From Intrasporangiaceae bacterium URHB0013 (lineage in GTDB: Bacteria > Actinomycetota > Actinomycetes > Actinomycetales > Dermatophilaceae), in NCBI GenBank assembly GCA_000620545.1, contig JIBA01000004.1, positions 22,366 to 86,365 on the forward strand: DNA of 64,000 bases, read 5' to 3'. The notes below the pieces were generated by a model, which did no database searches, was not told the DNA's origin, and worked only from the letters and a program-made list of their open reading frames with translations. The first letter of the stretch is position 1. Each line of letters opens with the position of its first letter. Of the stretch, positions 1 through 8,385 are shown one piece after another. A program made the position numbers and the translations under genes.

Positions 1-164
1 TCGCGCTCGCTCACGATCCCGTCGACGCTCGAACCGTCGGTGCTGACGACGACGGCACCGATACGGTGCTCTGCCAGGAGGGCGAGCAGGCCGGAGACCG
101 TCTCCTCGGGCGTGACGGTGATGACCTCGCTGCCCTTGTAGCGCAGCACGTCAGAAATCTTCAC
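1..164 (-). CDS. CBS-domain protein (N-terminal part, cut by window edge)
   Basis: The gene reads leftward from a GTG at 162-164 and runs off the window, so about 54 residues are visible. The protein begins VKISDVLRYKGSEVITV, continues with an EETVSGLLALLAEHRIGAVVV helix-strand pattern and reaches GIVSERD, the typical first half of a CBS motif. An AAGGAG ribosome binding site lies 7 bases before the GTG. CBS pairs usually bind adenosyl nucleotides and regulate a partner, or act as small stand-alone proteins of about 140 residues. The C-terminal part is outside the window, so a fused domain cannot be excluded. Confidence 0.8.
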   Translation of the reverse strand, partial: MKISDVLRYKGSEVITVTPEETVSGLLALLAEHRIGAVVVSTDGSSVDGIVSER

Positions 165-370
165 GGCGACTCCTTCACCTCGGCGCGATGCCCTCGGGCG
201 GCCAGTCGCTCCACCAGAGATGCCCTGACTCGACCCTAGAGCGCACCCGCACGGGGCGCCACCGTTCGCTCGTTAGAGTGAGACCAATCGCGCGCGCCGC
301 ATCCGTCGCCCAACGGCCCGGTGCACGGCGTGCGCCGAGGACCCCGTCACGAGAAGCAGGAGTTGATTGC

Positions 371-1951
371 GTGCCGTCCGCTCGGCCGACCTACGACCTC
401 GTCGTCGCCGCGAACCGCCTGCCCGTCGACAAGGTCGTCACCGACGACGGCAAGGTCGAGTGGCGGCGCAGCCCCGGCGGCCTCGTCACGGCCATGGAGT
501 CGGTGATGCGTACGCAGCCCGGCGCCTGGATCGGCTGGGCCGGGGACGCCGGTGAGGCGCCCGAGCCCTTCGACGAGGCCGGCATCCACCTGCACCCGGT
601 GCCGCTGTCGTCCGAGGAGGTCCGCGACTACTACGAGGGCTTCTCCAACGACACGCTGTGGCCGATCTACCACGACGTCATCGTGCCGGCGAGCTTCCAC
701 CGTGAGTGGTGGTCGAGCTACCAGACCGTGAACCGGCGTTTCGCCGAGGCGGTCGCCGAGGTCGCGGCCGAGGGCGCCACCGTCTGGGTGCAGGACTACC
801 AGCTCCAGCTCGTCCCTGCGCTCCTGCGCGCGCTGCGTCCGGACGTCCGCATCGGCTGGTTCAACCACATCCCCTTCCCGCCCGTGGAGCTCTTCGCGCA
901 GCTGCCGTGGCGCGCGCAGCTGCTCGACGGCCTGCTCGGGGCCGACTTCCTCGGCTTCCAGCGGCAGGCCGATGCCCGCAACTTCGTACGCGCGTGCGGT
1001 CAGCTGCTCGGCGCCCAGACGAGGCGCGACCGCGTGACCGTCGAGGGCTCCCACCGTCAGGTCCGGGCCGCGGCCATCCCCATCTCCGTCGACTTCACGG
1101 GCCTCGAGGAGCTGGCCAAGCGGCCTGACGTCATGGCCCGCGCCCGCGAGATCCGCGAGAGCCTCGGCGACCCCCAGGTCCTCATGCTCGGCGTCGACCG
1201 GCTCGACTACACCAAGGGCATCCGGCATCGGCTCAAGGCCTACGAGGAGCTGCTCAGCGAACGGCGCTTCGGACCGCCCGAGGTCACGCTCGTGCAGGTC
1301 GCCACCCCGAGCCGCGAACGCGTCGAGGCCTACCGCAACCTCAGGAACGAGATCGAGCAGACCGTCGGCCGCATCAACGGCGAGCTGGGCAAGATCGGCG
1401 CACCGGCGGTCCACTACCTGCACCACTCCTACCCGCGCGAGGAGATGGCGGCCCTCTTCCAGGCCGCCGACATCATGCTCGTCACACCCCTGCGCGACGG
1501 CATGAACCTCGTCGCCAAGGAGTACGTCACCTGCCGTCACGACCTCGGCGGCGCCCTCGTGCTGTCGGAGTTCACCGGCGCGTGGCACGAGCTGCACCAG
1601 GCCTTCACGTGCAACCCGCACGACATCGAGGGCCTCAAGCAGACGATCCTGCGCGCCATCAACACGCCGGCGAAGGACAAGCAGCGGATCATGAAGGCTC
1701 TGCGCCGCCGCGTCTCCGACCACGACGTCCAGCGCTGGGCGGCCCGCTACCTCGATGCCCTCGCCGCCGCGCCCGAGCTGCCGAGGGCCGAGCCGCGGAG
1801 CCGAAGCACGCCGCACTCCGAGGAGACACCGCTGATGGCCGCCCCCACCGAGTCGCGGACCGGGTCGGGCGCCGGCTCCGACGCCGGCCCCGGTGCCAGC
1901 CCTGCGTCGCGGGCCACGTCGCGCGCCACGTCGAGCCGGTCGCGGTCGTGA
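371..1951 (+). CDS. otsA: Trehalose-6-phosphate synthase OtsA
   Basis: This GT20 glycosyltransferase (526 residues from the chosen start) joins UDP- or GDP-glucose to glucose-6-phosphate to give trehalose-6-phosphate in the cytoplasm. Family motifs appear in order: NRLPVD near the N-terminus, WVQDYQLQLVP, IGWFNHIPFPPVELF, VDRLDYTKGI and the donor-site DGMNLVAKEY. The frame stays open upstream to base 188, but GTG 371 is preferred because GCAGGAG lies 10 bases before it and homology starts at TYDLVVAANRLP. A tail of about 60 residues after the catalytic core (Ser, Ala, Gly, Arg and Thr-rich) looks like linker. The stop overlaps the otsB start by 4 bases, so the two are translationally coupled. 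Confidence 0.93.
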   Translation: MPSARPTYDLVVAANRLPVDKVVTDDGKVEWRRSPGGLVTAMESVMRTQPGAWIGWAGDAGEAPEPFDEAGIHLHPVPLSSEEVRDYYEGFSNDTLWPIYHDVIVPASFHREWWSSYQTVNRRFAEAVAEVAAEGATVWVQDYQLQLVPALLRALRPDVRIGWFNHIPFPPVELFAQLPWRAQLLDGLLGADFLGFQRQADARNFVRACGQLLGAQTRRDRVTVEGSHRQVRAAAIPISVDFTGLEELAKRPDVMARAREIRESLGDPQVLMLGVDRLDYTKGIRHRLKAYEELLSERRFGPPEVTLVQVATPSRERVEAYRNLRNEIEQTVGRINGELGKIGAPAVHYLHHSYPREEMAALFQAADIMLVTPLRDGMNLVAKEYVTCRHDLGGALVLSEFTGAWHELHQAFTCNPHDIEGLKQTILRAINTPAKDKQRIMKALRRRVSDHDVQRWAARYLDALAAAPELPRAEPRSRSTPHSEETPLMAAPTESRTGSGAGSDAGPGASPASRATSRATSSRSRS

Positions 1952-2751
1952 GCGCGGGCGCGCCGACGGCGGAGGCGCTCGAGCAGGCCGCCTCTGCCGA
2001 GAGCCTGCTCGTCGCCACGGACTACGACGGGGTGCTCGCCCCGTTCGATGCCGACCCGATGAGCGCCACGCCGGTGCCCGGCACCATCGAGACGCTGCGG
2101 TCGCTCGCGGGCCTTTCCGGCGTCCACGTCGCCGTCGTCTCGGGTCGTGACCTCGGCACGCTGCGCACGCTGACCGGCATCACCGCTGACGAGCCGATCG
2201 TCCTCATCGGCAGCCACGGCGCCGAGTCGTCGAGCGCGGCCGTGCGCGAGGCCATGGAGGCCGCCGCCGTCACGCCCGACGACGAGGTGACGCTCGCCGA
2301 GCTGCGTTCCGACATCGAGGCGCTCGTCAAGGAGCGCCATCCCGAGGCCGCGATCGAGTACAAGTCGGCGGCCGTCGTGGTCCACGTCCGCGGCGTTCCC
2401 CGCGAGCTCGGGGACGCCGCGATCGCCGATGCACGTCGGCTCGCCCTCGACCACCCGGGGGTCAAGGTGCTCAAGGGCAAGTCGGTGCTCGAGCTGTCGG
2501 TGTCCCACGCGGACAAGGGTTCTGCCGTCACCGCCCTCGGCCGTCACGTCGGCGCCGTGGCGCGCGTCTACCTCGGCGACGACGTCACCGACGAGGACGC
2601 GTTCATGCGCATGCGCCGCCCCGACGACGTGACCGTCAAGGTGGGAACGGGCTCCACCGCCGCTCGCTACCGGGTGGACGACGAGCCGGGCGCGGCCGGC
2701 CTGCTGACGCAGCTGTGGGAGCTGTGCTCAGCCGCACGCGTGGCGGACTGA
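1948..2751 (+). CDS. otsB: Trehalose-6-phosphate phosphatase OtsB
   Basis: This HAD-superfamily phosphatase removes phosphate from trehalose-6-phosphate to release trehalose, completing the OtsAB pathway. HAD motif I is the DYDGVLAPF block at about residues 30-38, with the nucleophile Asp and the acid/base Asp. Motif II is the VVSGRDLGTLR region, the conserved Lys lies in VKVLKGKSVLELS, and the acidic motif is LGDDVTDEDAF. About 267 residues is normal for the family. The GTG start is taken because it overlaps the otsA stop in a GTGA arrangement and lies about 27 codons before motif I. Confidence 0.92.
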   Translation: MSAGAPTAEALEQAASAESLLVATDYDGVLAPFDADPMSATPVPGTIETLRSLAGLSGVHVAVVSGRDLGTLRTLTGITADEPIVLIGSHGAESSSAAVREAMEAAAVTPDDEVTLAELRSDIEALVKERHPEAAIEYKSAAVVVHVRGVPRELGDAAIADARRLALDHPGVKVLKGKSVLELSVSHADKGSAVTALGRHVGAVARVYLGDDVTDEDAFMRMRRPDDVTVKVGTGSTAARYRVDDEPGAAGLLTQLWELCSAARVAD

Positions 2752-2774
2752 CGGAGCCGCCAGCACGCGGCATT

Positions 2775-2791
2775 CCGGCGCCGGGCGCCGG
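2775..2791. terminator. Palindrome between convergent otsB and lacI genes
   Basis: CCGGCGCCGGGCGCCGG is a compact self-complementary sequence in the 85-base gap between convergent genes. It could end transcription from either side. The loop is very short and there is no T-tract, so the call is tentative. Confidence 0.35.
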
Positions 2792-2836
2792 CCCCCGCCG
2801 TCGTCTGATGGGGTGTGCCGCCCGCTGGGTCAGTGA

Positions 2837-3850
2837 TCAGCGGCGCCGAACCGCACCGGTCGACCCACGAACGACGAGCTCGGGACGGAAGACGTATTCG
2901 GCGCGGGGAGAAGGCTGCCCGGCGATCTCGTCGAGCAGCGAGCGCACCGTCGCCGCACTCATCGCGTTGACGCTCTGGCGCACCGTCGTGAGCGGCGGGT
3001 CGGTGAAGGCGATGAGCGTCGAGTCGTCGTAGCCGACCACGGAGAAGTCGCGCGGCACGGAGAGTCCGCGCTTGCGTGCCTCGCGGATGGCGCCCAGTGC
3101 CATCAGGTCGGAGCCGCAGACGACCGCCGTCGCACCGCGGTCGAGCAGGCGCCCCGCGGCGGTGGCGCCGCCCTCCACGGAGAAGAGCGACCGCTCGATG
3201 AGGTCGTCGACGTCCGACCGCCCCGTCAGCTCCTGCATGGAGTGACGGAAGCCGGCGATCTTGCGGATGACCGGCACGTAGCGATCGGGCCCGACCGCGA
3301 GACCGATCTCGCGGTGGCCGAGGCTGACGAGGTGCTCGAGCGCCAGCCCCATCGAGGCGACGTCGTCGTTGCTGATGAAGGGCGCGTCGACACCCTCGAT
3401 GTAGCCGTTGACGAGGACGAGCGGCAGGTTCCGCTCGCGCAGGGCGACGTAGCGCGCGGAGTCGGTCGTCGTGTCGGCGTGCAGGCCGGAGATGAAGATG
3501 ATGCCGGCGACGCCACGCTCGAGGAGCATCTGGACGTAGTCGTCCTCGTGCACTCCCCCAGCGACCTGGGTGCACAGCACCGGCGTGTAGCCGTTCTGCG
3601 CCAGCGAGTTCTCGATGATCTGGGCGAAGGCGGGGAAGATCGGGTTGGTCAGCTCCGGAACGATGAGGCCGACGAGACCGGCGCTCTTGCGGCGCAAGCG
3701 ACTCGGCCGGTCATAGCCGAGGACGTCGAGCGCCGTGAGCACCGACTGACGCGTCGACTCGGCCACGCCGGGCTTGCCGTTGAGGACCCGGGACACGGTG
3801 GCCTCGGACACGCTCGCCTGGTCGGCGATGTCGCGTAGTCGTGCCCTCAT
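2837..3850 (-). CDS. LacI-family transcriptional regulator (probable MalR)
   Basis: This is a 337-residue repressor. The N-terminal LacI helix-turn-helix (residues 1-50) contains RLRDIADQASVSEATVSRVL and the hinge-helix sequence VLNGKPGVAESTR. A periplasmic-binding-protein fold follows (GLIVPELTNPIFPAFAQIIE to VVGYDDSTLIAFTDPPLTTV) and would bind a sugar inducer. It is the last gene of the malEFG-amylase operon, one base after the amylase stop. The probable targets are the TTGCAA/CTTGC repeats at 9760-9807 before malE. Function as MalR is inferred from context and from actinobacterial parallels. Confidence 0.85.
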   Translation of the reverse strand: MRARLRDIADQASVSEATVSRVLNGKPGVAESTRQSVLTALDVLGYDRPSRLRRKSAGLVGLIVPELTNPIFPAFAQIIENSLAQNGYTPVLCTQVAGGVHEDDYVQMLLERGVAGIIFISGLHADTTTDSARYVALRERNLPLVLVNGYIEGVDAPFISNDDVASMGLALEHLVSLGHREIGLAVGPDRYVPVIRKIAGFRHSMQELTGRSDVDDLIERSLFSVEGGATAAGRLLDRGATAVVCGSDLMALGAIREARKRGLSVPRDFSVVGYDDSTLIAFTDPPLTTVRQSVNAMSAATVRSLLDEIAGQPSPRAEYVFRPELVVRGSTGAVRRR

Positions 3851-3851
3851 G

Positions 3852-5738
3852 TCACTTCCCCCTTCGTCGCACGTGCCGTGGACCGTTGTCGGTGGGATGC
3901 CACGTCCAGATGCTCACGCCCGGCGCCGACGCGCTCAGTGTGACAGCGCGCTTGCCGACCTTCGGAGCGGGTCCGTACAGCGGCGAACCGGACTCGATCC
4001 CGGCCAGGTGCCGGGGATCGAGGACGACCGGCTCGTGGGCGGCACGTGCGACGTGGACGAGGGCCACCTCGTCGAGCGTCTCGCGGAGGTAGACAATGGC
4101 GTCGCCCTCCGCGTGCACCCACCGCAGACCGCCACGCTGGAGCGCCGCGGAGCGCCGACGAGCCTGGATGAGACCGCGATAGATGGCGAGGGTGCTTGCG
4201 TCCCAAGCGTCCTCATCCCAAGGCATCGGACGGCGACCGTCCTCGCCGAAGGCGCCCTCCATGCCGATCTCGTCGCCGTAGGTCATCATCGGCATCGAGG
4301 GGAAGGTCATGAGCAGCCCCACGGCGGCCTCGACGGACTCCGGTCCGACCAGGGTGCGGATGCGCGGCACGTCGTGCGAACCGACGAGGTTGAAGGAATG
4401 GACGAGCGACTGCCACGCGATGCGCGAGGTGAAGTCACGCATCGTCTCGACGACAGCGCGGGCATCGAGGCGGGGAAGCGGCACGGGGGCGCCGAGGAAC
4501 CGCGGGTCCTTGGGGTCCTGGCGAAGCCAGGTCCACGCGGGTTTGCAGAAGCCGGCGTAGTTCATCACGCCGTGCCAGCCGTTGCCGGGCATGTCGCCCG
4601 TGTAGTCGTGGAAGTGCTCCCCCACGAGCAGCGCGTCCGGCGCGACGCGGCCCATGACGTCACGCATCTGGCGGGCGACATCGTGGTTGACGTCGGTGTC
4701 GCGCCAGCGGCCGGTCATGTTGGCGACGTCCACCCGCCAACCGTCGAGGCCGCCCGACCGGCCGAGCCACTTGCGTACGACCCCCTGGGGGTCCTCGAAG
4801 ATGCGCTGGCGCAGGGCGGCGTTGACGTGGTTGAGCTTGGGCAGCGACGGCACGCCCAGCCAGGCGACGTAGGTGCCGTCCTCCCAGATGTAGTAGTCGC
4901 GCTCCGGCGTGCTCCTCCCGCCGCGACCGGCGGCCTCGAGGAACCACTCGTGGGCGTTGCCCGTGTGGTTCGTCGTGAAGTCACCCATCACCTTCATCCC
5001 CCGCTCGTGCGCGGCCTTGGTCAGCCGTCGCAGCGCCGGCGCACCGCCGAGAAGCGGGTCGATCTGCTCGAAGGACGAGGCGTCGTAGCGGTGGTTGGAA
5101 CGGGCCGGGAAGAAGGGGGTCATGTAGACGACGTCGACGCCGAGCGACTCGAGGTGGTCGAGGTGCTCGGTGATGCCGTCGAGGTCGCCGCCGTAGAGCT
5201 GGTGGCCCACACCCTTCGGGCTGAGGTCGACGGGATCGGACCACGCAGCGGGGATCGCCCAGTCGGGGGCCTCGTGCCGGTCGGCGCCCTTGGAGCGCGC
5301 GAACCGGTCCGGGAAGATCTGGTAGACCACCGCGCCGAGGGCCCACTCGGGTGGCGGGCTCGAGTGCGCCACGATGCGGAAGTCGCTGGCGTCCGGCACA
5401 TCCCGCTCGTGCACCCCTGTGCCGTTGAGCCAGGCATACTTCGTCGGCCCACCGGTGAGCAGGAACCGGTAGTTCGTGACGGGGTTGTGGCAGGTCAGCG
5501 TCGCCCGCCACCAGTCGTCGGCGGCCGTGGTCCGCACCTTGCGGGCGACCGTGAAGGTCGCCTCACCGTCGGGCGCGGTGCGGACGTGGACCGACTCCAC
5601 GTCGGCCTCGAGCGGCACGCGGACGAGCACGTCGACCGAGTCCCCGAGGCGGGGCGCCTGGTTCGAGAGGTACCGCCCCGACCCGTCGTGGTGTGGCTGG
5701 CTGAGCCAGCCCTGCTGGCGGATCGGGGCAGGGCTCAC
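3852..5738 (-). CDS. Glycoside hydrolase family 13 (neopullulanase/maltodextrin hydrolase type)
   Basis: This 628-residue protein has no signal peptide, so it should act on imported maltodextrins in the cytoplasm. An N-terminal beta domain (about 1-125) precedes the catalytic barrel. The GH13 regions are present: region I DFTTNH, region V LPKLN, region II GWRVDVAN with the nucleophile Asp, region III LVGEHFHD with the acid Glu, and region IV LVGSHDVPRI with the transition-state Asp. The LPKLN signature points to the oligo-1,6-glucosidase/neopullulanase side of the family. The gene overlaps malG by 4 bases and lies one base from the LacI gene, so it is co-expressed with the maltose importer. 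Confidence 0.88.
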   Translation of the reverse strand: MSPAPIRQQGWLSQPHHDGSGRYLSNQAPRLGDSVDVLVRVPLEADVESVHVRTAPDGEATFTVARKVRTTAADDWWRATLTCHNPVTNYRFLLTGGPTKYAWLNGTGVHERDVPDASDFRIVAHSSPPPEWALGAVVYQIFPDRFARSKGADRHEAPDWAIPAAWSDPVDLSPKGVGHQLYGGDLDGITEHLDHLESLGVDVVYMTPFFPARSNHRYDASSFEQIDPLLGGAPALRRLTKAAHERGMKVMGDFTTNHTGNAHEWFLEAAGRGGRSTPERDYYIWEDGTYVAWLGVPSLPKLNHVNAALRQRIFEDPQGVVRKWLGRSGGLDGWRVDVANMTGRWRDTDVNHDVARQMRDVMGRVAPDALLVGEHFHDYTGDMPGNGWHGVMNYAGFCKPAWTWLRQDPKDPRFLGAPVPLPRLDARAVVETMRDFTSRIAWQSLVHSFNLVGSHDVPRIRTLVGPESVEAAVGLLMTFPSMPMMTYGDEIGMEGAFGEDGRRPMPWDEDAWDASTLAIYRGLIQARRRSAALQRGGLRWVHAEGDAIVYLRETLDEVALVHVARAAHEPVVLDPRHLAGIESGSPLYGPAPKVGKRAVTLSASAPGVSIWTWHPTDNGPRHVRRRGK

Positions 5739-6679
5739 TTGACGGACCCCGTGGTGAGGCCGCCCACCAGCTGCCGCTGGAACGCCAGGTAGAGCAGCAT
5801 GACCGGGATCGACCCGAGCAGGGCCCCGGCCGTGAAGCGCCCGAATAGGGTGTTCGCGTCGTTGCCCAGGGTCATGCCGTAGAGGCCCACGCCCAGCGTC
5901 TGGGACTCGACGTCGGTGAGGAAGACGCTCGCCAGCATGAACTCGCCGTAGAGACCGACGAAGACGAGCATGAAGACCGTCACCAGGATCGGCATGACCA
6001 GGCGCAGGGTCATCGTGAAGAAGATCCGCGCGTGGCTCGCCCCGTCGACGATCGCAGCCTCGTCGAGCTCGCGCGGGACCGTGTCGAAGTAGCCCTTGAG
6101 CAGCCAGACGTTGGCCCCGAGCGCACCACCGAGGTAGGCGAGGACGAGGCCCGTCACGGTGTTGAGGCCGATCGCGGGAAGCACGTCACCGATGCCGGCG
6201 AAGATGATGTACATGGCGACGATGGCCAGCGTCGCCGGGAAGAACGTCGTGAGCAGCAGCGCCATCATGCCGGGGCGACGTCCCGTGAACCGCAGGCGCG
6301 AGAAGGCGAACGCCGCACAGGCCCCGATGAAGACCGCCACGAGGGCCCCGGAGAACGAGATGATCATCGAGTTCTTGTACCAGCTCCAGAACGGGCGGGA
6401 GCTGTCGTTGAACAGGGCGGTGAAGTTCGCCGTCGAGAAGCCGGACGGCCACAGGCTGGCCGTGTTGAGCGTGCCGCTCGGGTTCGTTGCCGCCGAGTAG
6501 ATGAAGAGGATCGGGAAGAGTGCCCACATCAGGGCGAGCACGCCCAGCGCGTGGCGCCACCACACCGAGCCCCCGAAGCCCTTGCGCTTCGGCGAGGCCG
6601 GGGTGGGGGTGCCGGTCTGCTGCTCGACACGCGCGTCCAGCCGGGGGTCGGCCGGGAGCGGAGCGTTGAGGGTCGACAT
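5735..6679 (-). CDS. malG: Maltose/maltodextrin ABC transporter permease MalG
   Basis: This inner-membrane permease (314 residues from MSTLNAPLP) has six predicted helices. The conserved EAA loop reads ELDEAAIVDGASHARIF and contacts the ATPase. The C-terminus GGLTTGSVK matches MalG proteins. The frame stays open far upstream, but the ATG at 6677-6679 forms a TGATG overlap with the malF stop and gives the normal length. Partners are MalF (upstream), MalE and probably the separate ATPase at 9985-11088, because no ATPase lies within this operon. Confidence 0.92.
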   Translation of the reverse strand: MSTLNAPLPADPRLDARVEQQTGTPTPASPKRKGFGGSVWWRHALGVLALMWALFPILFIYSAATNPSGTLNTASLWPSGFSTANFTALFNDSSRPFWSWYKNSMIISFSGALVAVFIGACAAFAFSRLRFTGRRPGMMALLLTTFFPATLAIVAMYIIFAGIGDVLPAIGLNTVTGLVLAYLGGALGANVWLLKGYFDTVPRELDEAAIVDGASHARIFFTMTLRLVMPILVTVFMLVFVGLYGEFMLASVFLTDVESQTLGVGLYGMTLGNDANTLFGRFTAGALLGSIPVMLLYLAFQRQLVGGLTTGSVK

Positions 6680-8223
6680 CAGTTGACCTCCTCGAGGGCC
6701 TTGGTGCGACGGAAGCCCGGGATGCTCATCAGCGCCACGAGCAGGAAGATGACGACCGACACGGCTGCCGCGAAGCCGTAGTTCGGCGCGACGCCGGAGA
6801 AGGCCAGACGGTACGCGTACGTGATGAGCAGGTCGCTCGAGCCGATGCTCGTGTCGGCGCCGTTGAACGGGCCGCCCTTCGTGAGCAGGTAGATGAGCCC
6901 GAAGTTGTTGAAGTTGAAGGCGAACGACGCGAGCAGCAGCGGACCCACGGCCACGAGCAGCAGGGGCATGATGATCGAGCGCAGCGTGCGGAAGGCGTTG
7001 GCGCCGTCGATCGTCGCCGCTTCCCGCACGTCCTGCGGGATCGACTGGAGCGCGCCGGTGCACACGATGAACATGTACGGGAAACCGAGCCACAGGTTGG
7101 TGATGAGGATCGCGGCCTTGGCCCCGGCCGGCGTGCCGAGCCAGTCGACGCTGAGGCCCAGCGTCTGGTTGATGATGCCGTAGTCCTGATTGAACATGCC
7201 CTTCCAGACCAGCGCCGTCACGAAGCCGGGCAGCGCGTAGGGCAGGATCAGCAGCGACCGGTAGACCGCCTTCCCGCGCAGCCTCGGGTCGTTGAAGAGC
7301 AGCGCGATGAGCATGCCGAGCAGGAACGTCGTGAGCACCGAGGCGATCGCGAAGGCAACGTTCCAGATGAAGATGCCGACGAAGCCGCTGCGGATCGTGG
7401 GGTCGGTGAAGATGCGCGTGTAGTTCGCGAGGCCCACGCTCTCCTGCCAGCCCTGCGGGAAGGACTGGCTCGGGTCGGCCACGTTGACCCAGCGGGCGTC
7501 CTTCGGCGCATACACCGCAGGCGGCTGGGTGGCATCGTCCGTGAGCCTGTCGGCGGCCGCGTCATAGCTGACCGTCGCCCGGCCCTCGAACGCCTCGGAC
7601 AGGCCCACCGGCTTGATGCCGCCGCCGTCCGTCGTGGGCACTGCGATGGCCGACAGGTCCTTGCTCCGGGCGTTGGCCTGCTTCGCGGTCAGCACGGTGT
7701 AGCCGGGGGCCTTGGTGATCTTGCCGATGGACGTCTTCTCGACGCCCGTGGCCGCCAGAGGCTGCAGGCCGGTCTTGTCGCCGACGAACGTCGAGCCGTC
7801 GGGCTTGGTCAGCAGCAGCACCAGGTCGGCGGTGGTGGGGTCGCCGCCCTCCTTGGTCGCGACCGACATCTTGTAGCGCGGGGTGTTGGGGACCTCACGG
7901 ACCGACTGCGCGACGATGTCGGTGACCGACTCCTGCTTGCTGTAGAGGTGCCCGTCGCCGTAGTTCGTCGTCGAGAGGCTCACGGTGTAGAGCACGGGCC
8001 AGAGCTGGAAGAGGATCATGAAGAGCAGACCCGGCACCAGGTACTTCAGGGGGACGGAACGTCGCGTCGCGTAGATCGCGAGGATGCCCATCCCCACGGC
8101 CCCGGCGATGATGACGGCGATCGTGTTGCCTGCCTGCGCGAGCCTGGTGGCGATCCACAGGATGCCGGCCATCGTCGCGAGAATGAGAACCCACTTGATC
8201 GCGAGGGCGATGGGCTTGGTCAT
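6679..8223 (-). CDS. malF: Maltose/maltodextrin ABC transporter permease MalF
   Basis: This 514-residue permease has N-terminal helices (ALAIKWVLILATMAGILWI and onward), then a large extracytoplasmic insert (about residues 85-260, NYGDGHLYSK to FPQGWQESVG) like the P2 loop of enterobacterial MalF. The transmembrane core follows, with the EAA loop DVREAATIDGANAFRTL. The long insert separates MalF from the shorter permeases of other sugar importers and supports maltose/maltodextrin as substrate. It is coupled to malG by a TGATG junction. The 162-base gap to malE contains a strong hairpin. Confidence 0.92.
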   Translation of the reverse strand: MTKPIALAIKWVLILATMAGILWIATRLAQAGNTIAVIIAGAVGMGILAIYATRRSVPLKYLVPGLLFMILFQLWPVLYTVSLSTTNYGDGHLYSKQESVTDIVAQSVREVPNTPRYKMSVATKEGGDPTTADLVLLLTKPDGSTFVGDKTGLQPLAATGVEKTSIGKITKAPGYTVLTAKQANARSKDLSAIAVPTTDGGGIKPVGLSEAFEGRATVSYDAAADRLTDDATQPPAVYAPKDARWVNVADPSQSFPQGWQESVGLANYTRIFTDPTIRSGFVGIFIWNVAFAIASVLTTFLLGMLIALLFNDPRLRGKAVYRSLLILPYALPGFVTALVWKGMFNQDYGIINQTLGLSVDWLGTPAGAKAAILITNLWLGFPYMFIVCTGALQSIPQDVREAATIDGANAFRTLRSIIMPLLLVAVGPLLLASFAFNFNNFGLIYLLTKGGPFNGADTSIGSSDLLITYAYRLAFSGVAPNYGFAAAVSVVIFLLVALMSIPGFRRTKALEEVN

Positions 8224-8332
8224 GTCACACGTCCTTTTGCGCCGACCCGGCGCCGTTGCCGTAGATGCACGAAGGGGAGCCCTCGTGGAGCTCCCTGGTG
8301 GCCCGGGCCCGTGCGCGTGCCCGGGCCGGGTG

Positions 8333-8363
8333 TCCGGGGTCCGCCACGGCGGCGGACCCCGGA
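8333..8363 (-). other. Intercistronic hairpin between malE and malF
   Basis: A perfect 13-bp inverted repeat (TCCGGGGTCCGCC, 8333-8345, and its complement at 8351-8363) with a 5-base loop starts 22 bases after the malE stop. There is no T-tract. A second GC-rich inverted repeat built on GGCCCGGGC lies just beyond it (about 8301-8330). In E. coli a hairpin between malE and malF protects the malE message and reduces downstream expression. The same role, or partial termination, is likely here by analogy. Confidence 0.6.
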
Positions 8364-8385
8364 ACCCTTCTCAGACCGAGCGAGC

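Noticed and set aside
347..1816. Minus-strand open frame of 489 codons opposite otsA
   Set aside because: It has no recognisable domain and is fully explained as an antisense shadow of a high-GC gene.
3774..5792. Plus-strand open frame of 672 codons
   Set aside because: It is the mirror of the GH13 amylase gene. Its product is dominated by Arg, Gly, Val and Ala and has no domain; the minus-strand frame carries all GH13 motifs.
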